From JBNJEM01 sp051745935 (GTDB lineage Bacteria > Planctomycetota > Planctomycetia > Pirellulales > Pirellulaceae), in NCBI GenBank assembly GCA_051745935.1, contig JBNJEM010000096.1, forward strand, positions 1-16,133: a DNA stretch of 16,133 bases. The letters are read 5' to 3'. A program made the position numbers and the translations under genes. Positions 1 to 7,079 of this stretch are shown in pieces. The notes beneath the pieces are model-generated. The model was not told the origin of the DNA, made no database searches, and saw only the letters and a list, made by a program, of their open reading frames with translations. How positions within the stretch are numbered: the first letter of the stretch is position 1; each line of letters starts with the position of its first letter.

Positions 1-99
1 AGTCCCCGATGGCTTTGTGCGCCGCGAGTCCGACCAACGGGAGGGCGGCTTGCGTCGGGCCGCTTTCCACCCGGAAAAGTCCAACCGCCTGAAATATAC
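1..99 (+). repeat. Dispersed ~105-bp structured repeat, copy 1 (cut by window start)
   Basis: First of four copies of one intergenic repeat in this window; the others are at 639-743 (-), 6975-7079 (-) and 11740-11843 (+). The conserved core runs from the CGCGAGTCCGACCAACGGGA block (24-43) to the CCGCCTGAAATATA end (about 86-99). The first nine bases differ from the other copies, so the 5' hairpin arm is broken here (CCCGA at 5-9 against TGCGC at 18-22). The second stem, GTCCGAC with GTCGGGC, is intact. It does not encode a recognisable protein. The orientation given is that of copy 4. Confidence 0.85.
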
Positions 100-350
100 C
101 TCGCTCCGCGACACGACGTCGTTTCAAGTTGAGGATTCAGCCGAGGATTGATGAAACCGGGCCTGAACGTAACGAAAGGTAAACAGGCGAATCATGCCGA
201 AGAGGTGGCACAAGCGACACAATGCGTGTTGTTGCTGGGAAACACAGAATCGTAGCGGTTTTAGACTGACTTAAGCAACGGTGGCGCGGGGTTCGATACC
301 AATGATACCGCGAACGGCTCCCGTGGGAACTTTTGGGGGGAAACACGCAA
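100..350. other. Leader region with no recognisable gene
   Basis: The stretch between repeat copy 1 and the small membrane-protein gene contains no convincing coding sequence on either strand. It holds a perfect 10-bp palindrome, ACGACGTCGT, at 113-122 and presumably the promoter of the gene at 351, but I could not settle on a -35/-10 pair. The run of six G at 335-340 is the likely ribosome binding site of the next gene. Confidence 0.5.
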
Positions 351-638
351 ATGGAGATTAATCGCAATCAATGGTTCATGATTGGCCTTGTTGTACTCGC
401 GCTTGGCATCCAATTCCGCATGGTCCATTCATTTGTCTTGAATGAGAAGACCACGGAGATGCTGGCGGAGCGATTGAATCAAGAGAAAACGGTAACCACC
501 ACGTTTATTCGCTCCTTCGAAACCGCTCCGCCAGAAAGCCATCGCGCCATTGAACCGCCCCGCTGGCTGGGCTTCATTATGATCTCAGCCGGTGCCGTGC
601 TGGTGCTTCACAGTTTCGCCATGCCACGCCCCGGCTAA
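351..638 (+). CDS. Small two-helix membrane protein, unknown function
   Basis: A 95-residue protein with two hydrophobic segments, about residues 8-24 (WFMIGLVVLALGIQF) and 72-88 (WLGFIMISAGAVLVL). Between them is a polar, probably extracytoplasmic loop of about 45 residues. I chose ATG 351 because a G-rich Shine-Dalgarno (335-340) lies 10 bp upstream; an in-frame TTG at 333 would overlap that site. It matches my recollection of short membrane proteins conserved in planctomycetes, but I cannot name a family or assign a function. Its TAA stop abuts repeat copy 2, and copy 1 lies upstream in opposite orientation, so the gene sits inside an inverted pair of repeats. No operon partner is visible. 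That it is a real gene rests on the start context and the paired helices. Confidence 0.7.
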   Translation: MEINRNQWFMIGLVVLALGIQFRMVHSFVLNEKTTEMLAERLNQEKTVTTTFIRSFETAPPESHRAIEPPRWLGFIMISAGAVLVLHSFAMPRPG

Positions 639-743
639 ATATACTTCAGGCGGCCGGATTTGTCCGGGTGGAAAGCTGCCCGACGCAAGCCGCCCTCCCG
701 TTGGTCGGACTCGCGGCGCACAAAGCCATGCGCGACCGGTATA
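639..743 (-). repeat. Dispersed ~105-bp structured repeat, copy 2
   Basis: Reverse-orientation copy beginning directly after the stop codon of the 351-638 gene. Read on the minus strand it has the hairpin GCGCA-loop-TGCGC (+ strand 716-720 and 729-733). Copies 3 and 4 have GCGGA-loop-TCCGC at the same place, so both arms changed together and pairing is kept. The second stem (GTCCGAC with GTCGGGC) is conserved. The copy runs from ATATACTTCAGGCGG to GACCGGTATA. Confidence 0.88.
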
Positions 744-952
744 ACCGACGCTGATTTCGCAACACTCCTTCACGCCAATCACACTCGAAGCACAAAGCGC
801 GAAAAACCGAGCCACGAAAGAAATCCGAATGGCGAACAGGTCGCGCTAACGCCCACCATCATCGACGATATTGGCGATTCTGTTTGTCGCGTTGAGGTTT
901 TCGCGACGCTTTGGCTGTCTGATAACCGTTCACGGGTGGCGAACGACGGAAC

Positions 953-975
953 CGCTAATAGACGCTGATGAGCGC
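953..975. repeat. Short 10-bp periodic repeat (CGCTAATAGA/CGCTGATGAG)
   Basis: CGCTAATAGA (953-962) is followed at once by CGCTGATGAG (963-972) and a further CGC, giving a 10-bp period. From memory, such degenerate CGCTAAT/CGCTGAT decamers are scattered between genes in several environmental bacteria. It lies just downstream of the minus-strand gene at 999-1298. Only two full units are present, so it may be chance. Confidence 0.35.
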
Positions 976-998
976 CCGATGTCACGTGAACGTCACCG

Positions 999-1298
999 TT
1001 ACTTCAATCCGAGCGATTGGAGCGCGTCCCGGGCCGTACGCCGCAAATTCGACATCGCTGAATCTTTCAATAGCTCATCCTTGCCCGCGTTGATCAACGC
1101 GAGGGCCACGTGTTTGTGCTGATGCCACTGGGCGGCGCGAAAATCCCGGATATCCACGTACGTGTCGCGCAAGCCGTTTGAAACCTTTGGCACGACGTGG
1201 ATTCCGTCCTCGGCATGCACCACATGAAACGTCATGGCGCCGTACAAGGTAATAGCGCCGACCAGGATGCCCAAGAAAAAGCTATTGACCTTGCTCAT
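999..1298 (-). CDS. Small exported or membrane-anchored protein, unknown function
   Basis: A 99-residue protein. Residues 7-29 form a hydrophobic export segment (FFLGILVGAITLYGAMTF then HVVHA), with a plausible signal-peptidase site after HVVHA at 29. The mature part of about 70 residues is charged and helical-looking (VDIRDFRAAQWHQHK, LRRTARDALQSLGLK), so it probably acts in the periplasm or at the membrane. I chose ATG 1298 because GGGAG (1305-1309 on the + strand) lies 6 bp upstream; the in-frame extension to 1355 has a low-complexity, non-export-like start. I recall similar short proteins from planctomycetes but no named domain. No conserved cysteines or catalytic motif is visible. It stands alone, with gene-free DNA upstream. 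Confidence 0.72.
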   Translation of the reverse strand: MSKVNSFFLGILVGAITLYGAMTFHVVHAEDGIHVVPKVSNGLRDTYVDIRDFRAAQWHQHKHVALALINAGKDELLKDSAMSNLRRTARDALQSLGLK

Positions 1299-1989
1299 GA
1301 TCTTCTCCCATGCTCCATGCTCCATACAGCCTTTTCGCCGATCGGCTGTTCGCACAACCCGGACGAGCCGGAACCATACCGGGTTAGGCCGCGTAGGTGT
1401 CAGGTGTCAGAGTTGCCCGTGTCACCGATCAGGCCGTTGAGCGTTTTCCGCGTCGCAACCCCCGACGAGTCAAAGCCATTCGGTCCAACTTGAAAGCTTA
1501 CTCTCAAGCGTCAATAATGCAAACTGCAATTTGGCGCCACCCGGTGCTACCTTTTCCCCGTCGCGTGATCTTCTTGACCGAGGGGAATTCTATTTCGTAA
1601 CGTTTTAGCAAACTAAAGTAGGGCTTTCTGGGGCGGTCAGGGTTTGAAGAAGCTCCTCGAAAGCGCGCAGGTCGCCGTCCGCTGTCGTGATCCTTGCCGA
1701 CCCAACGGGTGGCCGAGCGGACGCTGGCCTTTCGGTTGAACGGGTTACGTCATCAGGGGGGTGTGATCACGAAGCCAGGATTCTACTTCGGACGGCTAAA
1801 GTGTTACTCGTTTTCAATTTCAGCCATTAATGCGAAGAGGTCGAAAAAAGTCGACAGCCGCCCAGAGCCCGAGATCAGGAGGTCCGAGACCATCGCGGCC
1901 TCTCCAGGCTGGAATGCCCTTGACACAACAAGCCGATGACGCCGGACAGCTCGGGCAATTGCGTGATCCGCCATCCAGGAGCCAAAGTC
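1299..1989. other. Long intergenic stretch, no recognisable gene
   Basis: About 690 bp between divergent genes. Short open frames on both strands have no ribosome binding site and no recognisable domain. I noticed a tandem GGTGTCA doublet near 1396-1410, and a minus-strand run around 1620-1690 (peptide ITTADGDLRAFEELLQTLTA, then a stop) that looks mildly protein-like and could be a decayed gene end; I cannot assign it. The promoters of the 999-1298 and 1990-3606 genes must lie here. A TTGACC at 1574-1579 lacks a good -10 partner. Confidence 0.5.
1977..1981 (+). promoter_or_regulatory. Shine-Dalgarno AGGAG deciding the GTG start at 1990
   Basis: AGGAG lies 8 bp before GTG 1990, ideal spacing. 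The alternative in-frame ATG at 1936 has no purine-rich site in front of it, and an in-frame stop at 1921 prevents any longer form. Confidence 0.55.
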
Positions 1990-3606
1990 GTGCCACTAAA
2001 AGAGAGCCAAACCCCACTACTGACCGAACAGTTCATCCGATCGTGCAAAAGGCAGCGCCGCCGCCCGAAGGTGGCTGATTCAACTGGTGTCGAGTTGTCT
2101 GGAGGGGCGATGCTAATGCGAACGCTGATTCTGCGGCGTTTCTTGCGGCGCGAGATTCTGGCCGACGACGAGTCGAACGTGGGGGTGTTGTTACCGCCCA
2201 GCGTACCGGCGCTTACCGTGAATGCGGCGTTGAGCCTTGATCGTCGCGTCGCGGTGAACCTGAACTACACCGCGTCGCCCGAGGTTATTGATTCCTGCAT
2301 TGATCGCGCCGGCATCCGCCATGTTCTAACTAGCCGCCGGGTGATGAACAAGTTGGATATTCAACTAAACACCAACCTCGTCATGCTGGAAGACGTGCCT
2401 GACCAGCTGTCGCTGACCGACAAACTAGCGGGGTTCATGGGCAGCTACGTCGTTCCGGCCGGCATGCTGGTGAAATCGTTGAGACTGAACGACTTGGGAA
2501 ATGATGATATACTGACCGTGGTTTTCACGTCGGGGTCCACGGGCCTGCCGAAGGGGGTCATGCTGACCTATCGTAACATTGCCTCGAACGTGGCGGGCAT
2601 CCAGGAAGCAATCCAGATCAATAACCAAGACGTGCTTCTCGGCATACTGCCCCTTTTTCATTCCTTTGGTTACACGGTCACCATGTGGACGGTGTTGAGC
2701 ATGCTGGTAAAAGGGGTGTACCATTTCAATCCACTTGATGCTCGCCACGTAGGTACATTGTGCCGCAAACATGGCGTCACAATCATGCTCTCCACGCCCA
2801 CCTTCTTGCGTTCCTATTTGCGTCGCTGTGACGAAGGGGATTTTGCCACCACCGAGGTCATCATAACCGGAGCTGAACGGTTGCCTCCCAAGATAGCCGA
2901 CGCATTTGAAACGAAGTTCAACGTGCGTCCGCTGGAGGGTTATGGTTGCACCGAAACGGCCCCGGTGGTCGCGGCAAACGTCCCCCAGAGCCGCAGCGGA
3001 CGTTCGGTCGTGAGCGTGAAGCCGGGGACGGTGGGACGGCCCCTGCCGGGCGTCTCGGCCAAGGTCACGCATCTGGAAAGCAACAAAGACTGCGGCCCGA
3101 ATGAAACGGGCATGCTATGGATCAAAGGACCAAACATCATGAAGGGATATCTCCACTCGCCCGAATTGACGGCCCAGGCGATTCGTGACGACTGGTATAT
3201 GACCGGCGACCTGGCTTCAATCGACGAGGATGGATTCATTCGGATTTCCGGCCGCGAAAGCCGCTTTTCGAAAATCGGCGGCGAGATGGTCCCGCACATC
3301 CAAATCGAGGAGCAGCTGGCGGCATTGATTGGAGCCAGTGACGAAGGAATCAAAGTAGCCGTGACCGCCGTACCCGACGAAAGGAAAGGCGAACGACTCG
3401 TGGTCCTGCACACCGGAATCGATCAATCCCCTGAAGAGCTTTGCCAGGGGCTACGGAAAGCCGGATTTTCGCCGCTGTTTGTTCCCTCGCCCGACAGTTT
3501 CCTGGAAATCAAGGAACTGCCGGTCCTCGGCACCGGTAAACTCAATCTGAAACGAGTCAGAGAAATCGCGAACGAGCATTTCGGCGCGACGGACGAGACG
3601 CAGTGA
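1990..3606 (+). CDS. AMP-dependent acyl-ACP/acyl-CoA synthetase, Aas-ligase type
   Basis: ANL-superfamily adenylate-forming ligase of 538 residues from GTG 1990 (556 from ATG 1936). It should activate a fatty acid with ATP to acyl-AMP and pass it to ACP or CoA. Visible motifs: P-loop TSGSTGLPKG (residues 180-189), YGCTET (318-323), TGD (405-407), SGR hinge (420-422) and the C-terminal catalytic lysine in GTGKLNLKR (K517). The N-terminal stretch LLTEQFIRSC...KVADSTGVEL...LRRFLRREIL resembles the ligase half of Aas, the acyl-ACP synthetase/2-acyl-glycerophospholipid acyltransferase, rather than a FadD-type enzyme. The usual N-terminal acyltransferase (PlsC) or transporter part is absent, and the frame is closed upstream, so this is a stand-alone ligase. 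It converges with the gene at 3716-4678. Substrate choice between ACP and CoA is inference. Confidence 0.9.
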   Translation: MPLKESQTPLLTEQFIRSCKRQRRRPKVADSTGVELSGGAMLMRTLILRRFLRREILADDESNVGVLLPPSVPALTVNAALSLDRRVAVNLNYTASPEVIDSCIDRAGIRHVLTSRRVMNKLDIQLNTNLVMLEDVPDQLSLTDKLAGFMGSYVVPAGMLVKSLRLNDLGNDDILTVVFTSGSTGLPKGVMLTYRNIASNVAGIQEAIQINNQDVLLGILPLFHSFGYTVTMWTVLSMLVKGVYHFNPLDARHVGTLCRKHGVTIMLSTPTFLRSYLRRCDEGDFATTEVIITGAERLPPKIADAFETKFNVRPLEGYGCTETAPVVAANVPQSRSGRSVVSVKPGTVGRPLPGVSAKVTHLESNKDCGPNETGMLWIKGPNIMKGYLHSPELTAQAIRDDWYMTGDLASIDEDGFIRISGRESRFSKIGGEMVPHIQIEEQLAALIGASDEGIKVAVTAVPDERKGERLVVLHTGIDQSPEELCQGLRKAGFSPLFVPSPDSFLEIKELPVLGTGKLNLKRVREIANEHFGATDETQ

Positions 3607-3662
3607 AGCCGGAATGCTGAAAAACACTCAGCCAGCAGACCCCCTTTTGTCCGGCATGGCAG

Positions 3663-3677
3663 CCCGCCAGTGGCGGG
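3663..3677. terminator. Candidate hairpin between convergent genes (no T-tract)
   Basis: CCCGCC-AGT-GGCGGG is a perfect 6-bp GC stem with a 3-nt loop, in the 109 bp between two converging stop codons. There is no T-run after it on either strand, so it is not a classical intrinsic terminator. It could block or pause transcription from both sides. Confidence 0.25.
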
Positions 3678-3715
3678 GCCAAAATCAAAGGACATAGTGA
3701 ATCGCTCAACTTTGC

Positions 3716-4678
3716 TCACTCCGTTATCTGGTCCAGTGAGGTATCTGCTTGGCGGTTGCTCAGCCGTGGAGCGACATCGCCATCCGAGGTGGTTTCGAAT
3801 TGTTTTAATGTGGCATGCTGGTTGATGGCACTCGTGATACGCGCGAATTTCGCTCGCACTTCAGGCTGCACCTTGTCAAGGCGTGACACGAGATCTTGAA
3901 CGCCGGGACCGTTGTTTTTCGCCACGAACGAAACCTGGCTGACAAAACGTGCTGATTCGGAAAAGTTGGTATCGACCGTTTTGCCGAGTACGGGATGCAA
4001 GGTCTTGGCAATGAGCTCCACGCCCACCCGATCAAGCTGCAGAAAGACATCCAAACGATTCGAAACATAGGTGCGTTCCTGCTTGTCCTTGGAGTAGGCC
4101 GAGGTGAGTAGCAGCACACAGCGCCCCGTTACGCGTCGCGGCAATAGAGGACCTTCGTAGTATCCTTCGGCCAGGAACACGTGCTGGTCACGGCGTCCGT
4201 AAACCAATTGCACTTCGCTGACGGTCCCGGCTCCATCTTGAGCCTCGTAAACATACGGTCCCGTTCTCTTGATCACCGCCTGCGTAACGCCCATGAGTTG
4301 CCACATGTTAACGACAACCTCTGGGTAGCGCACCAGGAATAGATAGAGCTCGGGATCACAGGGAATGACTTCGACTGGCAGACGACGATAGATGGTTGGT
4401 TTAAGCACGACCTCCTTAATCTGTTTTCGAAGCGACGCTTTCAGGCTCTGCAAGGGAATCTCCCCAATGGCCTCTTCCCGAGCTGCTCGACTCGTGTCGG
4501 ATCGATGGATCTTGGAGCCGAATGCCGGCGCGGACCAGCCACCAAGCACCAGCGATGCGAAAAGGCCGCTTCCCCATTGCAGCAGCGCGCGACGGTTAAC
4601 GCCGGTTCGCCGGTCAGGCGCCACCAGAAGAGTATCTTGATCACCACGTCTCGGAACCACTTCTGAGTATATTCGCAT
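3716..4678 (-). CDS. Tat-like exported protein of unknown function
   Basis: A 320-residue protein starting at ATG 4678, just after a strong purine-rich site (run of G, 4682-4687 on the + strand). Residues 29-54 look like a signal with a twin arginine: NRRALLQWGSGLF, then a hydrophobic stretch ending WSAPAFG, with cleavage likely around 52-54. Export by Tat or Sec and a periplasmic location follow by inference. The mature part contains IPCDPELYLFLVRYPEVVV (105-123), YVYEAQDGAGTVSEVQLVYG and EGPLLPRRVTGRCVLLLTSA (near 175-195), then an amphipathic C-terminal region. I recall proteins with these stretches from planctomycetes only, without an experimental role. No enzymatic motif is evident. The long N-terminal region before RR is unusual for a Tat signal, so Sec or a membrane anchor is possible. 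It converges with the ligase gene and has gene-free DNA upstream. Confidence 0.78.
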   Translation of the reverse strand: MRIYSEVVPRRGDQDTLLVAPDRRTGVNRRALLQWGSGLFASLVLGGWSAPAFGSKIHRSDTSRAAREEAIGEIPLQSLKASLRKQIKEVVLKPTIYRRLPVEVIPCDPELYLFLVRYPEVVVNMWQLMGVTQAVIKRTGPYVYEAQDGAGTVSEVQLVYGRRDQHVFLAEGYYEGPLLPRRVTGRCVLLLTSAYSKDKQERTYVSNRLDVFLQLDRVGVELIAKTLHPVLGKTVDTNFSESARFVSQVSFVAKNNGPGVQDLVSRLDKVQPEVRAKFARITSAINQHATLKQFETTSDGDVAPRLSNRQADTSLDQITE

Positions 4679-5652
4679 GTTCCCCCCTTCGCCCTGGCCC
4701 GGCAAATACCCCGTTTTGCCTGCCACGCGTGCCCCGAGCACTGTTCCTCGCGTATCGAACGCCGCCTTGGCAGCCGTCTTGCTGACGGTTGCGATGATCC
4801 CCGCCAAGCCGTCCGGGCCGCGTCCAATTCGGTATATTGGCAAGCTCTGCCGGTCATACTGGTTCTTCGGCTGAAAAAGGGGCAATAGCCCAGCCAAATT
4901 CTCAGTTGGCTCGCTCTCACGATGCGGTAATCCTGACTGCTAGCGGTTGATCCGTTCACCAAAATGCTTCGGTACCAGTTCGTTGCGTCTTGCATCCTCT
5001 GCCCCGGGCCGATGAAACCCCGGAAATTGGGAAAACTGGAGCGGCTAGGCTTTTACACTTCGCGATGGGAGGTCGGACCGACGGATGAAGAAGGGGGTAA
5101 GCGGATATTCCGCCTTCCTCCGCTGCTGCCCCGTGACCACCTTCAATGGCGTCCGGGCCGGTCACCCACGTCGTCCCTTGCTCCTTTCGGTCCTTTTCGT
5201 CCCTGGTTCAACGCACCCAGCAGGGCACAAGACGCAACAAAACAGAGCGCTGATCTGAAGTTTTCCTCATCCCATTCTAGCTCCCCAACCCCACTGGCCG
5301 GCTTTCCGCGGCCCCCTCCCAGGATCCGCTTGCCCCCCGCTGAATCGCTGAATCCATGGATGGAACACTGATCTTGTGGCATCGGGCCAGTTGCGAGACA
5401 ATCGGCCGTCCTCCATGGGCGCCATTGTCACCTGAAGGACACCTGACAATTCAGCCGCCGTGCGTGGTTCGGCTTATTGTGTGGCGGAGTCGCATCTTGA
5501 AAGCCCTGGCGAGCTTTCGGATCGCGGTCTGAAATCTCCGGTGGTGGGCTGGAGCGGTTGTTGTAACACGAGCACACGAGCGAATCAGAACGAGCGAATC
5601 AGACACCGATCTTTTTTCGGATGCCTCCCGGTGAATCCATAACACGAATTCC
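4679..5652. other. Long intergenic stretch, no recognisable gene
   Basis: Almost 1 kb between divergent genes. Open frames on both strands are arginine-, proline- and serine-rich, lack ribosome binding sites and show no domain, so I treat all as chance. The in-frame upstream extension of the 3716-4678 gene to 4897 is also rejected because the strong ribosome binding site sits at its internal ATG. The only structured element seen is a 14-bp tandem duplication at 5576-5603. Promoters for both flanking genes must lie here, but I could not place them. Confidence 0.5.
5576..5603. repeat. Perfect tandem duplication of a 14-bp unit
   Basis: ACGAGCGAATCAGA occurs twice head to tail (5576-5589, 5590-5603), ending 49 bp before the start codon at 5653. 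The position suits an operator or activator site, but a small slippage duplication is equally possible. Confidence 0.75.
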
Positions 5653-6924
5653 ATGACACGACTATTAAGACGTCCCGTTCTTTTCCGGATGCTGGCACTG
5701 GCACTGCCGGTCGTTTCCCTGATGGCATTTGCAATGCTTACCCCGTTCCGGCCGTCCGGCATGATGGCCTCTCACATGGGCAAGCAGTTGTCGGTGATCC
5801 CGGACAGATTGGTCGAGAAGCACGTACAACAGATTGCCAAGCTGGACTTGTCGGGTACCAGGGTACTGGTCGAAGCGTTGGATCACCAACGGGACGTGGT
5901 CTCGAGTTCCGCGGCCAATGCCTTGCACTCGCAGTTGGACCGATGGGAACGGCTTTCGCCGAGTGAGTCGGGGCGCCGGGTATCCCGGCTCGCGCGGATG
6001 CTGGCGGCGCGCGTGGATCAATTCGAGGCAGCTTCTCGAAATGTAGCGGCGGACTTGGCCCTGCGAATTCTGCACTGGCCGGTTCGGTCGCAAGCGGTAT
6101 CCAAAGCAGACTTGATCGCGGACTGCGAGCGGCTATTGCGGAAGGCTTCAAGCCGTGAGCCAAGCCAAATGGAGGACCCCGCAGCCTCGGAACCTCCATC
6201 CGGCGCAACCGTTCCCGCATCTCATGCCGTGTCCTCCACTCAAGCATCCGCCGGGATTGTTGACCCGCTTGCCGATGCTCGGCTACCGGGCGGGGGCCTG
6301 CCCATCGAGGAAACGGATATCCCGGACCCGGTTTCACCGCTGGCCAAGGGGTCGAATTCTGGTTCCTCCGCCGGCGACATCCCCCGGCGGTTCACGCCGC
6401 GCGAGCGTTGGGAGCCGGACCAGCTTCCGGATTCCGATCCGCGGGAGGCTTCGGATTCCGTTGATCGTGATTTGCATCCATGGCCGTCCAACCGTCAGGG
6501 TCCTCCGGAGCTGAACCACGTGCCCTCGCCATCCAAGGACCGGCTGAAGCAGCGGCTGGAGCGGCTTTCGGACCTGGACTTGATCCACCGGTTGACTGGT
6601 TCGTCCCAGGCGGAGGTCGCGGCTGTTGAGCGGGAATTGCGCCGGCGCGGGTTTGAGGAGCTGGAATTGAACATGGCGCGTCGAGTCGCGGATCCCGACC
6701 CCAGGAAACGGCGCGAGCTCTGTGAAAACCTCTCGCGGATCCCGACGGCCCCCGGCCCCTGGCTCTTCTGGCTGAGCTATGATCCCGATCCGGCGGTGCG
6801 GCGGCTGGCGGTGACGTTAATGGCGACCTCGCAGGACCCGCGTCTCCATCGGCGGTTGCGGGAAATGCAAAGCGTGGAAACTGACGAGAAAGTCCGCGGG
6901 GAGCTGGAGCAGATGGGTTGGTAA
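5653..6924 (+). CDS. Membrane-anchored HEAT-like repeat protein, unknown function
   Basis: A 423-residue protein in three parts. Residues 1-30 have an arginine-rich start and one hydrophobic helix (about 11-30, RMLALALPVVSLMAFAMLT), an uncleaved anchor or signal. Residues 45-165 are helical with HEAT-like character (VLVEALDHQRDVVSSSAANA). Residues 168-300 are a Pro/Ser/Asp-rich, probably disordered linker. Residues 305-423 are helical again, including the HEAT-like LSYDPDPAVRRLAVTLMATS. HEAT arrays usually bind proteins, so a scaffold role is possible, but no partner is indicated. No strong Shine-Dalgarno precedes ATG 5653, which is nevertheless the only start that keeps the basic stretch before the helix. 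It resembles lineage-specific planctomycete proteins. It converges with glgC, separated by repeat copy 3. Confidence 0.8.
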   Translation: MTRLLRRPVLFRMLALALPVVSLMAFAMLTPFRPSGMMASHMGKQLSVIPDRLVEKHVQQIAKLDLSGTRVLVEALDHQRDVVSSSAANALHSQLDRWERLSPSESGRRVSRLARMLAARVDQFEAASRNVAADLALRILHWPVRSQAVSKADLIADCERLLRKASSREPSQMEDPAASEPPSGATVPASHAVSSTQASAGIVDPLADARLPGGGLPIEETDIPDPVSPLAKGSNSGSSAGDIPRRFTPRERWEPDQLPDSDPREASDSVDRDLHPWPSNRQGPPELNHVPSPSKDRLKQRLERLSDLDLIHRLTGSSQAEVAAVERELRRRGFEELELNMARRVADPDPRKRRELCENLSRIPTAPGPWLFWLSYDPDPAVRRLAVTLMATSQDPRLHRRLREMQSVETDEKVRGELEQMGW

Positions 6925-6974
6925 AGCCCCGCACCTCGACCGTGACGACAAGCCCGAAGTCCTGGCAAAGGAGC

Positions 6975-7079
6975 TATCCTTCAGGCGGTCGGATTGGTCC
7001 GGGCGGAAAGCTGCCCGACGCAAGCCGTCCTCCCGTTGGTCGGACTCGCGGCGGACCCAGTCATCCGCGACCGTTATAT
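6975..7079 (-). repeat. Dispersed ~105-bp structured repeat, copy 3
   Basis: Reverse-orientation copy between the converging 3' ends of the HEAT-like gene and glgC. Its TTATATT end runs into the complement of the glgC stop codon (7080-7082), so the repeat begins where glgC ends. It has the hairpin GCGGA-loop-TCCGC (+ strand 7051-7055 and 7064-7068) and the conserved second stem. Here it may serve as a transcription end for one or both genes, but no T-tract supports this. Confidence 0.88.

Noticed and set aside
660..968. Open frame starting in repeat copy 2
   Set aside because: Composition is Arg/Thr-rich, it begins within the repeat, and it has no ribosome binding site or domain.
2425..3072. 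A 215-codon minus-strand open frame
   Set aside because: Antisense to the acyl ligase, crossing its P-loop and YGCTET motifs; His/Arg-rich shadow.
5738..6337. A 199-codon minus-strand open frame
   Set aside because: Antisense to the HEAT-like gene; Arg/Pro-rich with no domain. The plus-strand frame has a membrane anchor and coherent helices.
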